This document shows, one piece after another, positions 24,968 through 34,376 of a stretch of 64,000 nucleotides of DNA; the stretch's first letter is position 1; every line of letters starts with the position of its first letter. Source of the DNA: JAXLWB01 sp046328715 (GTDB lineage: Bacteria > Chloroflexota > Anaerolineae > Caldilineales > Caldilineaceae); contig JAXLWB010000004.1 of the NCBI GenBank assembly GCA_046328715.1, forward strand, positions 124,001 to 188,000. The letters are read 5' to 3'. Position numbers and translations under genes: made by a program. The notes below the pieces were generated by a model. The model had not been told where the DNA came from. It saw only the letters and a program-made list of their open reading frames with translations, and ran no database searches.

Positions 24968-26227
24968 ATGTGGCTTAGTGATCTACAGATTGTGCTTCCA
25001 GATGGTGTGATCCAACATGGCTCACTTCGCATCGAAGCAGGTTATATCGTGGAAATTGTAGAAGGTCCGGTTGCAAATGCCGAGGTGAAAGGTACAGGAT
25101 TGTTAGCGATTCCTGGCCTGATCGATATGCACGGTGACATGCTTGAGCGCGACATTTCGCCTCGACCCGGAGCAGAGCTACCCTTTGCTATGGCTCTTCA
25201 TGAACTAGATAAACGGCTCGTTGCCACCGGAATCACAACCGCCTATGCTGCCATTTCATTTGCCTGGCATACAGGTCAAAGCTTGCGCTCGGATACAAAA
25301 GCGCGCTCGATCATGGCAACCATTCACCAGTTACGCCCCACGTTGCTTGCCGACCACTATGTTCATGCCCGCTTTGAAATTACAAACCCGCAGGCGGGTG
25401 AGATCCTAGAAGAGATGATTCTGGCAGGTCAAGTGCAAATGGCATCGATCATGGACCATACTCCAGGTCAAGGCCAATATCGAGACATTGAAAGCTACGT
25501 CAAACAGATGTTTGAATGGCGTAAACGTATGGGCGATCCGCTTGGCGGCAGCGGCTCTGAGATTACCGAAGAGGAAGTCCGCCAGAGCGTTCTGGTGGCC
25601 CAAGCTCGCCCCAAAGCGTGGGATTCTGTCTACTCAGTAGCGGAAGTAGCAAAGAAACATCACGTTATCTTGGCCTCACACGATGATGACACAGCAGAGA
25701 AGGTCGATCTCATGCTCAATGTCGGGGTCGGCTTGAGTGAGTTCCCCGTCACGAAGGAAGCCGCCGCCCAGGCTCGTTGTAAAGGATTGCATGTAGCGAT
25801 GGGAGCTCCCAATGCATTGCAGGGGCGCTCATTATCAGGCAATCTCAGTGCGCTGGAAGCAGTTAGTGAGCGATTGGTCGATATCTTGGCCACAGACTAC
25901 TATCCAGCCTCCATGTTGCAGGCCGCCTTCGCAATTGTTAAGCGGGGAATCTTGCCGTTACACGAGGCCGTCAAACTGGTCAGCGAAAACGTTGCCGATG
26001 GTCTTACACTCATGGATCGCGGCCAACTTGTACCAGGCAAACTAGCCGACATTGTCTTACTAGACGACACCGGAACACTCCCGCGTGTCCACGGAACCTT
26101 ACGTCACGGCATTCCTGTCTACTGGGATCGCTTTATGAGTGCCAGGAGTCATTTTTCAGGAGCAACCTATGCAGCAAATCACTCATTTCCCAGAACCCGC
26201 TCCAATGAAGTCGCCGCAACTGCTTAG
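24968..26227 (+). CDS. phnM: PhnM-type amidohydrolase (triphosphate diphosphatase of the C-P lyase pathway), divergent
   Basis: PhnM removes diphosphate from ribose 1-phosphonate 5-triphosphate. The protein has 419 residues with the metal motif GLIDMHGDMLE (H-x-D), PRPGAELPF, SIMDHTPGQGQY, ASHDDDT and TDYYPASMLQAAF. Most ligand positions look intact. One usually conserved block, GAPNxxRGGSHSGN, reads GAPNALQGRSLSGN, so Arg, Gly and His are changed. The C-terminus runs about 30 residues past the usual end and overlaps the next gene by 59 bp. The 24832-24967 spacer holds TTGCAG/TTGCGA-type word repeats and an AGGA-rich start region. Confidence 0.88.
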   Translation: MWLSDLQIVLPDGVIQHGSLRIEAGYIVEIVEGPVANAEVKGTGLLAIPGLIDMHGDMLERDISPRPGAELPFAMALHELDKRLVATGITTAYAAISFAWHTGQSLRSDTKARSIMATIHQLRPTLLADHYVHARFEITNPQAGEILEEMILAGQVQMASIMDHTPGQGQYRDIESYVKQMFEWRKRMGDPLGGSGSEITEEEVRQSVLVAQARPKAWDSVYSVAEVAKKHHVILASHDDDTAEKVDLMLNVGVGLSEFPVTKEAAAQARCKGLHVAMGAPNALQGRSLSGNLSALEAVSERLVDILATDYYPASMLQAAFAIVKRGILPLHEAVKLVSENVADGLTLMDRGQLVPGKLADIVLLDDTGTLPRVHGTLRHGIPVYWDRFMSARSHFSGATYAANHSFPRTRSNEVAATA

Positions 26228-26834
26228 TGTTGAGCCCACTATCCATCCCACTTGCGTTATCGCCCATAGCTATGTAGGCGAATGGACAGAGTTGGGACCC
26301 CATACTTCGCTGCTTGAATCGACCTTTGGCGATTACAGCTATACCGCTGGCAATGTGATGATTGCCTACAGCGAGATTGGCAAATTTTGTTCGATTGCTG
26401 CAGATGTGCGCATCAACCCTGGTAACCATCCCATGAATCGAGTCACGCAACATCATTCTACCTATCGTCGGGCACAATATGGCTTTGGCCAGGATGATCT
26501 CGACTTCTTTGATTGGCGTCGTGCCCATCACTGCCGGATCGGCCACGACATCTGGATTGGGCATGGTGCCATTGTTCTTCCTGGTGTATCGATTGGAAAT
26601 GGTGCAGTTGTCGGTGCCGGCGCAGTTGTTAGCAAAAATGTCGAGCCTTATACGATTGTTGTGGGTCTTCCGGCGAAACCGATCCGTAAGCGTTTTACTG
26701 ATGCTGTGATTGCCCAACTACAAACGATTGCCTGGTGGGATTGGGATCGGGAAACGTTGATGGCTCGCTTTGACCACATGCTGAATGTTGAAGAATTTAT
26801 TGAGCGATATGGATTTGATACTCAAAACTTATGA
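26169..26834 (+). CDS. Phosphonate-locus hexapeptide-repeat acyltransferase (left-handed beta-helix)
   Basis: This is a transferase of about 221 residues in the chloramphenicol/xenobiotic acetyltransferase fold, the type found in many phn operons. Hexapeptide repeats run through SYVGEWTELGPHTSLLESTFGDYSYTAG and GHDIWIGHGAIVLPGVSIGNGAVVGAGAVV. The catalytic-type His is in NHPMNRVTQHH. The ATG at 26169 has CAGGAG six to seven nt upstream. The substrate is not known from sequence; acetylation of an aminophosphonate is a reasonable guess. It overlaps phnM and is joined to the next gene by ATGA. Confidence 0.85.
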   Translation: MQQITHFPEPAPMKSPQLLSVEPTIHPTCVIAHSYVGEWTELGPHTSLLESTFGDYSYTAGNVMIAYSEIGKFCSIAADVRINPGNHPMNRVTQHHSTYRRAQYGFGQDDLDFFDWRRAHHCRIGHDIWIGHGAIVLPGVSIGNGAVVGAGAVVSKNVEPYTIVVGLPAKPIRKRFTDAVIAQLQTIAWWDWDRETLMARFDHMLNVEEFIERYGFDTQNL

Positions 26835-27589
26835 ACCTCCAACCTTCTCAACGCCATTTACCTCTTGCTGGAACCTATAATCTACGCGATCTGGGTGGTT
26901 ATCCTACACAAGATCGGAAAACTACACGCTGGCGCACATTTTTTCGCTGCGACGGACTGCATCGTCTCTCCCCGGTCGGGCAACAAGCTTTGATCGATTT
27001 GGGACTTCGCTCCGTTATCGATCTGCGCTTCCCGTTTGAGGTCCAGAATGAACCTAATGTCTTTGTCGGCAAACATCCGGTCCGCTATCACCACATTTCT
27101 TTGATGAGCAACCTGTTCGATGCTTCACATGTCGATCAGAAAAGATTAGTTCCATCTTCGCTGGAAGTTATCTATTGCGGCATTTTGAATCGTTGTCAAG
27201 GGACACTGCGGACGATTTTTGAAGTAATGAGTGATGAACAAGAGCATGGGATCATTCTCTTTCATTGTACTGCGGGCAAGGATCGGACCGGCTTGATTGC
27301 GGCCCTATTGCTGGGACTGGCAGGAGTCGAACCAACTGTGATTGCCGAAGATTACGCACTGACCGACCGATATCTGACAGGCTTAAAGCAGGAGTTACGC
27401 GCAAAAGCTGCGGCAGTTGGTGAAGATATGGCACATTACGAACGAATGCTAGAATCCAAGCCCGAAGCGATGTGCAATACATTGGCCTATATTGAGCGGA
27501 AATATGGTGGCGTACGTCTCTACTTGCAGCAGATTGGACTCGTGGAAGCGAAGATTGATGCACTGCGGGAGGCATTGGTTGAATCCTAA
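26831..27589 (+). CDS. Protein-tyrosine-phosphatase-like (Y_phosphatase3) protein
   Basis: This is a 252-residue cysteine-dependent phosphatase. The P-loop C-x5-R is intact as FHCTAGKDRTG (about residue 140), and the N-terminal NLRDLGGY is typical of the family. Such enzymes act on phospho-proteins or on small phosphorylated molecules such as inositides. As last gene of the operon, overlapping the hexapeptide transferase by four bases, it might dephosphorylate a pathway intermediate; no PhnN is present. That role is inference. Neither a terminator nor another gene was seen in the 144 bp downstream. Confidence 0.85.
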   Translation: MNLQPSQRHLPLAGTYNLRDLGGYPTQDRKTTRWRTFFRCDGLHRLSPVGQQALIDLGLRSVIDLRFPFEVQNEPNVFVGKHPVRYHHISLMSNLFDASHVDQKRLVPSSLEVIYCGILNRCQGTLRTIFEVMSDEQEHGIILFHCTAGKDRTGLIAALLLGLAGVEPTVIAEDYALTDRYLTGLKQELRAKAAAVGEDMAHYERMLESKPEAMCNTLAYIERKYGGVRLYLQQIGLVEAKIDALREALVES

Positions 27590-27733
27590 CGAATAGCGCT
27601 GGCATCAAAGAATCGTGCCTCAAAATGAGTGCCTTGAATGAGCGCACGGCCCTAAAATCTCATGCAGTCACGACATTGCACACCGCTGTGCAGCAACCTC
27701 TAGTGCACTTGTTCACGGTACTTTTGCTGAATA

Positions 27734-29863
27734 TCACTCTACCAACGTCAGATCTACCGAAACTATTTCATGGTCTATTATCGACGGTACCTTGACTACA
27801 AGGTATCCTGCTTCCTCTTCTGGCTCCACCGTCAGACCGCCTCCCAATAACTGAACTTTCGTCACCCGCATCCCCTCTGGCACCTCAATCCTCACCTGTT
27901 GCGTCGGCATAGGTATCAACTCCCGATATGGCCCCTTCATTGTCATCGCATTATTCAAATTCACCAAGTGAACCGTCAGTGACTCAGCTTGCCGCCAAAT
28001 CGTCACGTCTAACATGCCAAGCCCGGTTACGGTTACCGGGCGCGCTTCATTGGTCGCCCAGTCGATGGCGTTGGCGAGTAGGCGAGCGTGGTCGGCGGCA
28101 AGCACTTCCCAGAAGGTGCGGTCGATGTCCCAAGGAAAGTAGACGATGCGACTGTCGCCGATTTGGTGCAAGTGGACGGCAGCGATGTCGGTCTGCGGCT
28201 GGCGCGGATAGACCTTTTCCATTGGCAAGTCAGGATAGGAGGGGATCAGGGTCAAGGGGGCAAGCGGAGCGTCTGGTGTTGCTTCTACTTCCAGCCAGTA
28301 GAGACCGTTGATGATGCGGTCGGTCTCTTCAAAGCCGGCTAAGAGCGGCTGAGCATGTTCGCTATCTCGTTCCAGACGTAGATAGGAGTTCTTGAGCGGC
28401 CCCGGCAGTTGGCGCTGGAAATGCACGCCAAAGAGATCGGCCAGGCCAAAGTCGGTGCGCGGTTGGCCCTGTTCGTCGTAGAGTGAGGTTTCGTGGGTGG
28501 CGAGCAGGCTGCCGCCTTGGGCGACATAGTCACGTAGTTGTTGACACTGCGCATCGGAGAGGGCGGCGATGTTGGGTAGGATCAGCAGCTTGAATTGGCC
28601 GGTATGTTCCAGGTCAAGCAGTTGGTCGTGCACCATCTCGAAGGGGACGCGTGCTTCAATCAGTGCTTGGTACATACCCAGCGTATGATCTTCGACCTTG
28701 CTCTGCGCCGCCGCACCGCCGTAAAAGGTCGCCGTTTGTTGTGAATAGACCATAGCCACCCGTGCCAGTGACCGCTCATTGCGCAGGTAACGTTCTGAGC
28801 GGTGATGCCAGGCATAGATCTCCTCCACTGTCTTGAGCCAGCGGCGGTCGTAGAGCGTGCCTGCAAATTTGGTAAACCAGGGACGCAACCCGTTGGCGAT
28901 GCCATCGGCCACCCAGATACGGATTTCCGCCTCGCTCTGCACCGAATCCTTCCAACGGTATTGGTTTTCGATGCCCACGCTAAAGATACCGACAATCGGT
29001 TTGCGCCCTAAAGTTGCCCGATATTCTTTGGCATCCTTGCCGCTGGCCCAGGTCGGCATGGTTCCCCAGCGTCCCTGACGGTCAGCAAAGAGGGTGACTG
29101 CCCGCTCGCCGACCCGCTTCATGTCGAGATCGCTCAAGGCACCGCCACCGCCGTTGGGGATGAAGCGTGCCGCCGGGTTGATGGCACGAATGACGTTGTC
29201 CCAGCGTTCCCACACGGCAAAGAGCCGCGCCTGTCGCCAGGCCACGTAGGTACGCCAGCGAATGTCAGATGGTGTATCCACTTGTGGCGGCAGATCCATG
29301 TGATGGGCTTCGAAGAAATTTTGCCGACAATGTTCGCAATAGCACATGCCCGAGCCATCCCAACGGTTGGTGAAGATGCCGTTAACCTGGTAGCGGCTCA
29401 TGATCTCGTGGTGGATGGCGGTCATATGCTCAAGGTTGTAAGGACCCAAGGCACAGGTCACCCACATCTCCGGCGAAGCCCAGTGACGGCGCTTCTGCCC
29501 GCTGGCATCTACGGCGATCCAATCGGGATGGGCGTCGTAGATCTCCTGATGCACGGCGTGGGGATCGGTGCGGGCAACAACGATTAGCCCGAGCTTGCGA
29601 CAAGCTGCTACCAGTTCGCCAAAGAGATCGCGCTCTCCCAGCCAAGCGCTGCGATGATGCAAGGGAATATCGGTAGGATAGTAGGCGACAATGCCACCCG
29701 CGCTGAGACAGACAGCGTCGGAATGGGTGCGGGCAAAGTAGTCAACCCAGAACTGTTGGTCGTAGGTCGGCGGGTCGTTTTCGGCCAAGGTTAACTGTGC
29801 CCAGCGCATCGGGCGATCAAACCAGTCGGTATTGTCGGGTGTTGGGATGGATTTGGATTGCAT
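27734..29863 (-). CDS. Putative glycoside hydrolase with a beta-galactosidase-trimerisation-like domain
   Basis: A 709-residue protein without a signal peptide. Residues about 20-340 look like a TIM barrel of the hypothetical glycosyl-hydrolase type: VARTDPHA, HPDWIAVDASG and a CxxC pair in MCYCEHCRQNF. Residues about 370-600 resemble the glutaminase-like trimerisation domain of GH42-type enzymes (LLILPNIAALSDAQCQQLRDYVAQGG, GSLLATHETSLYDE). A C-terminal beta domain ends the chain. Catalytic acids are not assigned with confidence. It is followed by the M24-fold gene upstream on the same strand, so the two may serve one uptake or degradation task. The substrate is unknown. Confidence 0.72.
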   Translation of the reverse strand: MQSKSIPTPDNTDWFDRPMRWAQLTLAENDPPTYDQQFWVDYFARTHSDAVCLSAGGIVAYYPTDIPLHHRSAWLGERDLFGELVAACRKLGLIVVARTDPHAVHQEIYDAHPDWIAVDASGQKRRHWASPEMWVTCALGPYNLEHMTAIHHEIMSRYQVNGIFTNRWDGSGMCYCEHCRQNFFEAHHMDLPPQVDTPSDIRWRTYVAWRQARLFAVWERWDNVIRAINPAARFIPNGGGGALSDLDMKRVGERAVTLFADRQGRWGTMPTWASGKDAKEYRATLGRKPIVGIFSVGIENQYRWKDSVQSEAEIRIWVADGIANGLRPWFTKFAGTLYDRRWLKTVEEIYAWHHRSERYLRNERSLARVAMVYSQQTATFYGGAAAQSKVEDHTLGMYQALIEARVPFEMVHDQLLDLEHTGQFKLLILPNIAALSDAQCQQLRDYVAQGGSLLATHETSLYDEQGQPRTDFGLADLFGVHFQRQLPGPLKNSYLRLERDSEHAQPLLAGFEETDRIINGLYWLEVEATPDAPLAPLTLIPSYPDLPMEKVYPRQPQTDIAAVHLHQIGDSRIVYFPWDIDRTFWEVLAADHARLLANAIDWATNEARPVTVTGLGMLDVTIWRQAESLTVHLVNLNNAMTMKGPYRELIPMPTQQVRIEVPEGMRVTKVQLLGGGLTVEPEEEAGYLVVKVPSIIDHEIVSVDLTLVE

Positions 29864-29891
29864 GGTTTTCTCCGTTTAGCTGGAGGTTGGA

Positions 29892-29922
29892 GAGGTGAGG
29901 AAGCAGTCCTTCTCCTCACCTC
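29892..29922. repeat. Hairpin between the M24-fold gene and the glycoside-hydrolase gene
   Basis: A perfect 10-bp stem, GAGGTGAGGA/TCCTCACCTC, with a CT-rich right flank. It lies in the 84-bp gap of this two-gene unit. Confidence 0.5.
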
Positions 29923-29947
29923 CTTATCTCCCTACCTCCCCACTTCC

Positions 29948-31348
29948 CTATCTCAACGCCATTACCTGACTCGCTGCGAGCAGAAACGGCGGCACGATCC
30001 CGGCAATGTTTGAGAGAGGTAGCACTTCGTCGGGTAAGGCGATTCCCAGGACATTTTGCATAAAGTTGCGGCGCTGTTGACATCGGGCGTAACAATCGGG
30101 GAAATTAGCTGCCAGGCTGTGGCGCAGGGCGCTGTCGGCGATGACGATGCCGTCTTCCATACGCGTGGAGAAGTAGCGTGGCGAAGCAGGGATGACATCG
30201 ACCTGCATCACCATGCCTGACTGAATGGGATCGTGCGAGCCGGGATAGATCGGCGAACTGACCCATTCGTCGAGGTGGATGAGGTGGCCTGGATTGAGCG
30301 TGATGCCGAACTTTTCTAGTGGCAGCCGTTGGGCGATCAGGTTGGCAACCTCGCCGCCCGTTACGCCTGGATGCATCAGGCCAAACCACTCGGCCAACGC
30401 GGCAAAGTAGGGGCCGACAAAGTTTTCTACATAGTCCTGAGCGTCAGCTGGCAAATCTTTGGCCGAGGCAGCCACCCAACCGGCGCGACAACTGTTACTA
30501 CCCCAATAGGCAATGTTGGTGGAGAGCGGCGCACCTCGGCGAATCTTCTGTCCACTGGGGCTGGTCAGACCCAGGAAGCCGAGGTCGCCGGTGGCAAAGG
30601 TGATGTGGCAGTTGAGCGGCGTGCCATTCAGTTGGGCCAGTTGTAAGACCTCGAAGTCGCTCATCCCCTCCCGTAATCCCAACATCATCTGTTTCAGCGC
30701 TTCCGAGGCGAGCACATTGGTATACTCGAAATAGGCAATCTCCGCTGGCGAGCAGATGGTACGTAACCCATCGCGTGGGCTCATCAAAATCGCCGTGGCA
30801 TTGACGACATTTTCCCATCCACAAAGCTCACGTAAGGTATCGACTAAATAAGCTGGCAGTTCGATGGCATGGACGCCGTTGGGATGTTCGCTGTCGGCAA
30901 AGTACTTCCAACCCACGCAGCCCACCTTGGCGCGGGCGTCGATGGCTTCGCTGGCAAAGATCTCCTTGATCAAACGGCTGCGGTTGCGCGGCTGGTTGAT
31001 CAGCGAGAAGGGTTGAAACAGTTCGCTGCGTAGTTTGCCAGCACGATAAAGTGGACTGACTGGCAGGTAACCCTCACACTCGTTGCCGACGATCAACAGG
31101 GGTGTGCCTTGTTGGCGCACGATCAGCAACGCCTCTTCAAATCTGGGGTCAAAGCCGGTGAGGTAGGCGAGATTGGCAAAATGTTCGCGGTCGCCATAAA
31201 CCACGAGGTGGGTAAATCCAGCCTCATGCAGGAGTCGCTGTGTATTGTGGAGGCGCGATTCATATTCAGTCAACGTAATGGCGGGTGGCTGTAGCGCAGG
31301 GGCAAAGTGCGGCCACTCGATTTCAATCAACTGCGGTTTACTGTTCAA
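29948..31348 (-). CDS. M24-fold (Xaa-Pro peptidase/creatinase superfamily) protein with missing metal ligands
   Basis: A 466-residue protein with an N-terminal creatinase-like domain (LLHEAGFTHLVVYGDREHFANLAYLTGFDPRFEEALLIV) and a C-terminal pita-bread fold. TTG is the start codon, with a strong AGGAG eight nt upstream. In metallopeptidases two Asp, one His and two Glu bind metals. Here the two-Asp region reads STNIAYWGSNSCRAGW, without the Asp pair. The first Glu position is Asp (MVMQVDVIP). The His (GHLIHLDEW) and last Glu (TRMEDGIVI) are kept. Canonical two-metal peptidase activity is therefore doubtful; a metal-free, creatinase-like hydrolase is possible. Confidence 0.78.
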   Translation of the reverse strand: MNSKPQLIEIEWPHFAPALQPPAITLTEYESRLHNTQRLLHEAGFTHLVVYGDREHFANLAYLTGFDPRFEEALLIVRQQGTPLLIVGNECEGYLPVSPLYRAGKLRSELFQPFSLINQPRNRSRLIKEIFASEAIDARAKVGCVGWKYFADSEHPNGVHAIELPAYLVDTLRELCGWENVVNATAILMSPRDGLRTICSPAEIAYFEYTNVLASEALKQMMLGLREGMSDFEVLQLAQLNGTPLNCHITFATGDLGFLGLTSPSGQKIRRGAPLSTNIAYWGSNSCRAGWVAASAKDLPADAQDYVENFVGPYFAALAEWFGLMHPGVTGGEVANLIAQRLPLEKFGITLNPGHLIHLDEWVSSPIYPGSHDPIQSGMVMQVDVIPASPRYFSTRMEDGIVIADSALRHSLAANFPDCYARCQQRRNFMQNVLGIALPDEVLPLSNIAGIVPPFLLAASQVMALR

Positions 31349-31947
31349 AAGGTCTCCTTTGTAGATTAGGAAAGCGAAAATCGATCACTTTTACACAACT
31401 TCCAACACTATGGGTGGTGTTATCAACTCCACAGAACAATTGCGCCATCTGACTGGTTTGCTTACATGTGATTAATGAGTTGCCTGCGTTGAACGTACGC
31501 TGGATTACTTTGAGATTACTCAAAACCAAACATGAAGACAGGTATGATCTGTCCAGTTGACCAGGGGGGCAATATGTATTTTTAGTATGATGTGAGCATC
31601 ATAAATTAGGTAATCGAAATTACGTAATGTCGCTTTGCACCGCACGATTTCATGAAAATACGCTGACTACGAAGCCGTCTGAGTCATAACAGCCATTGAG
31701 AAAGGAATGCAGGGAACATTGAAGACGTTTTGTTCCATTCCAGGTGCGCACTGGGCGTCGTTATTGTTTAGTGCCTGGGCAGTTACAAAATGCGTTTATT
31801 GAATATCAAATAGAGAAGGTAGTTTATAGGTTGTCCTGATCCTACATCTCCCGATGTTTCCAACATAGTTGCCTTGAGATTGATGCAGGGATACATCCTG
31901 CTTAAATCTTTTCTATATTTATCGAAGCACCGAACCAGGAGAAAAAC
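31349..31947. other. 599-bp gene-free region between the M24-fold gene and the oxidase gene
   Basis: No open frame with coding character was seen. It is AT-rich and separates divergent genes, so it should contain both promoters. I could not place -35/-10 boxes with confidence. A strong AGGAG precedes the oxidase ATG. No large hairpin was noticed. Confidence 0.5.
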
Positions 31948-34161
31948 ATGTTTACCAGACGAACCTTTCTGAAGCTCACTGCGGCTGGAGCGCTGGGGCT
32001 TTACCTTGCCGAGAAATCTGCCAATTCACCTACTCTGTTGGCTCAAAGTTCAGGTAGTACATTAGATCCACTCACGGTTCCAAAATATCAAACGCCACTG
32101 CTCATTCCACCAGTCATGCCTCGTGCAGGATTAATTCAAGTAGGCAAGGGTAAAAATGCTTCGTATATTGATTACTACGAAATTTCGATGAAGCAGTTCG
32201 ACCAACAGATCCTACCATCTCCGCTGCCAAAGACCAAGGTATGGGGATATGGTTCTGTCAAAGCCGCAATTCCTACAGGACTTCTACTCCACAACGCACC
32301 TTCGCTCACAATCGAGGCCAAGGCAGGTCGCCCGGTACGTGTTAAATGGATTAACGATCTTAAGGATGCCAATGGTAATTATTTGCCCCATCTCTTGCCG
32401 GTCGATCCGACCTTGCATTGGGCCAACCCCGCGGGTGGTACAACGGCACGCGATACCCGCCCCACTTTTGCCGCAACACCAGACCGCTATACGGGACCTG
32501 TACCGATTGTTACGCATGTACATGGCTCTGCCGACGTGGGGGATGAGAGTGATGGCTATGCTGAAGCCTGGTTCTTGCCCAATGCGAACAACATTCCTGC
32601 GGGTTATGCCAAAGAAGGAACCTGGTATAACTATTTCAAAAGCAAAGCTGCAAGCAAGGGATATAAGGCACCTGGTAAAAGCAGTTGGGAAGCTGGCACA
32701 GCGGTCTTTCAATATCCAAACTCCCATCGTGCATCCACCATGTGGTATCACGATCATGCTCTGGGCATGACTCGGCTAAACGTCTATGCCGGGCCAGCAG
32801 GCTTCTTTATTATACGTGGCGGTGCTGAGGGCGATCTGGCGCTGCGCGATACGCGTAACAATCGCCTTGCACTTTTACCTGGCCCGGCCCCGACTGAATG
32901 GGAGCAGTTGTTCCCCTCGTGGATGCGCAAGTATCGTGAGATTCCGATTGCGATCCAGGATCGAGCTTTTAATAGCGATGGCTCGCTCTTCTATCCCGAC
33001 AGTCGCACTTTCTTTGATGGGATCAGCGGTCCTTATCTGCCAGAAACCGATCTATCACCGATCTGGAACCCTGAGTTCTTTGGCAACACGATCATGGTCA
33101 ACGGCAATACCTGGCCTTCGCTGGATGTGGATCGGGTGCGTTATCGTTTTCGGATGCTGAACGGCTGCCAATCTCGTTTCTTGATTCTAGATTTTAACCA
33201 GATTCCGGGTATCCAGGTCTGGCAGATTGGCAACGAGGGCGGTTTCCTGGCCGCGCCGGTGAATCTTACAGCCAGTACCGGCAATCGGTTGTTGATGTGC
33301 CCTGCCGAACGTGCCGATCTCATCGTCGACTTCAGCAACGTCGCGGCTGGCAACTATGTGCTTGGCAATGTCGGCCCAGATGAACCATTTGGTGGTGGCG
33401 TACCAGGTGTAGACTTTGTGGCAGCAAACCCAGGTACAACGGGTCAAATCATGCAATTTCGTGTACTTGCAGGCAAGAAGCTCGACTTTAGTACGCCCCC
33501 TCAGTATTTACGCCTGCCAACCATCAACCCATTGCCAGCAGCGACGGTAACCCGCTCGGTGGCGTTGCTGGAAGAGATGTCGATGTTCTTCCCCGATACA
33601 CCTGCTGCCGCCATGTTAGGCACGGTCAGCTTTGACAATAGCGGCAACGGTACTTGGTCGCATCAGATGTGGATGGATCCGATTACTGAGAACCCGACAG
33701 TGGATAGCACTGAGATCTGGGAGATCTACAACGCAACGGTCGATGCTCACCCAATGCACATCCATGAAGTGCTCTTTGAGGTTGTGGACCGGCAGCCGAT
33801 CTTCGTGAATGAGATGGACAAAACGGTTCAGTTGGTGCCTGGCTCGACGCCATTGCCGCCAGAACTGTGGGAGCGTGGTTTCAAAGATACAGTGATTGCC
33901 TATCCGGGACAGGTCACGCGAGTACGGGCGCTCTTCAACACGGCCGGTCAGTACGTCTGGCATTGTCACATTGTCGAACATGAAGATAACGAGATGATGC
34001 GTCCCTATTCAGTGGGGCCAATTCAGAATCCAAACCTAATGGTCGCAAGCGCTGATGTTCAAACGGAAGTTGAAGAAGAACTGTTGACAGGCGAGGCATT
34101 CTTGGAAGCTGAAGCTGGAACACAGCGCCGGGTATTCATCCCCCTAGTTACGAATCAATAA
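31948..34161 (+). CDS. Multicopper oxidase with a twin-arginine signal
   Basis: This exported copper oxidase has 737 residues. The N-terminus TRRTFLKL is a Tat motif, with a signal extending to about residue 33. Four copper-ligand blocks are visible: THVHGSAD (about 190), WYHDHALG (about 268), HPMHIHEVLFE (about 602) and WHCHIVEHEDNEMM (about 671). This is the type 1 plus trinuclear set of CotA/bilirubin-oxidase-type enzymes. It oxidises phenols or metals and reduces oxygen to water; the natural substrate cannot be read from sequence. The last 15 residues (RRVFIPLVTNQ) have the IPLV pattern common at C-termini of exported proteins in this group. A terminator follows. Confidence 0.93.
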   Translation: MFTRRTFLKLTAAGALGLYLAEKSANSPTLLAQSSGSTLDPLTVPKYQTPLLIPPVMPRAGLIQVGKGKNASYIDYYEISMKQFDQQILPSPLPKTKVWGYGSVKAAIPTGLLLHNAPSLTIEAKAGRPVRVKWINDLKDANGNYLPHLLPVDPTLHWANPAGGTTARDTRPTFAATPDRYTGPVPIVTHVHGSADVGDESDGYAEAWFLPNANNIPAGYAKEGTWYNYFKSKAASKGYKAPGKSSWEAGTAVFQYPNSHRASTMWYHDHALGMTRLNVYAGPAGFFIIRGGAEGDLALRDTRNNRLALLPGPAPTEWEQLFPSWMRKYREIPIAIQDRAFNSDGSLFYPDSRTFFDGISGPYLPETDLSPIWNPEFFGNTIMVNGNTWPSLDVDRVRYRFRMLNGCQSRFLILDFNQIPGIQVWQIGNEGGFLAAPVNLTASTGNRLLMCPAERADLIVDFSNVAAGNYVLGNVGPDEPFGGGVPGVDFVAANPGTTGQIMQFRVLAGKKLDFSTPPQYLRLPTINPLPAATVTRSVALLEEMSMFFPDTPAAAMLGTVSFDNSGNGTWSHQMWMDPITENPTVDSTEIWEIYNATVDAHPMHIHEVLFEVVDRQPIFVNEMDKTVQLVPGSTPLPPELWERGFKDTVIAYPGQVTRVRALFNTAGQYVWHCHIVEHEDNEMMRPYSVGPIQNPNLMVASADVQTEVEEELLTGEAFLEAEAGTQRRVFIPLVTNQ

Positions 34162-34213
34162 GTAGGTTGTCCTGCTGAGGTAATCAAAAGCGGTTAGAGA
34201 AAAGTAAATCGAG

Positions 34214-34250
34214 AAGAGGCCACGGCTGCCAAGCTGTGGCCTCTTTTTTT
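34214..34250 (+). terminator. Rho-independent terminator after the multicopper oxidase
   Basis: A 14-bp stem (AAGAGGCCACGGCT with AGCTGTGGCCTCTT, one G-T pair) is followed by a run of Ts. Confidence 0.88.
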
Positions 34251-34376
34251 GCGTAACTACCCAACTCGGCCAATCATATTGTGAACCATTTCGCAATGCC
34301 TCCAGGAAATCTTGATAATCTGTTGAGAATTGAGCGCTACGATCAAGATAAAGGGTATTCACAAATGGAGTGCACT

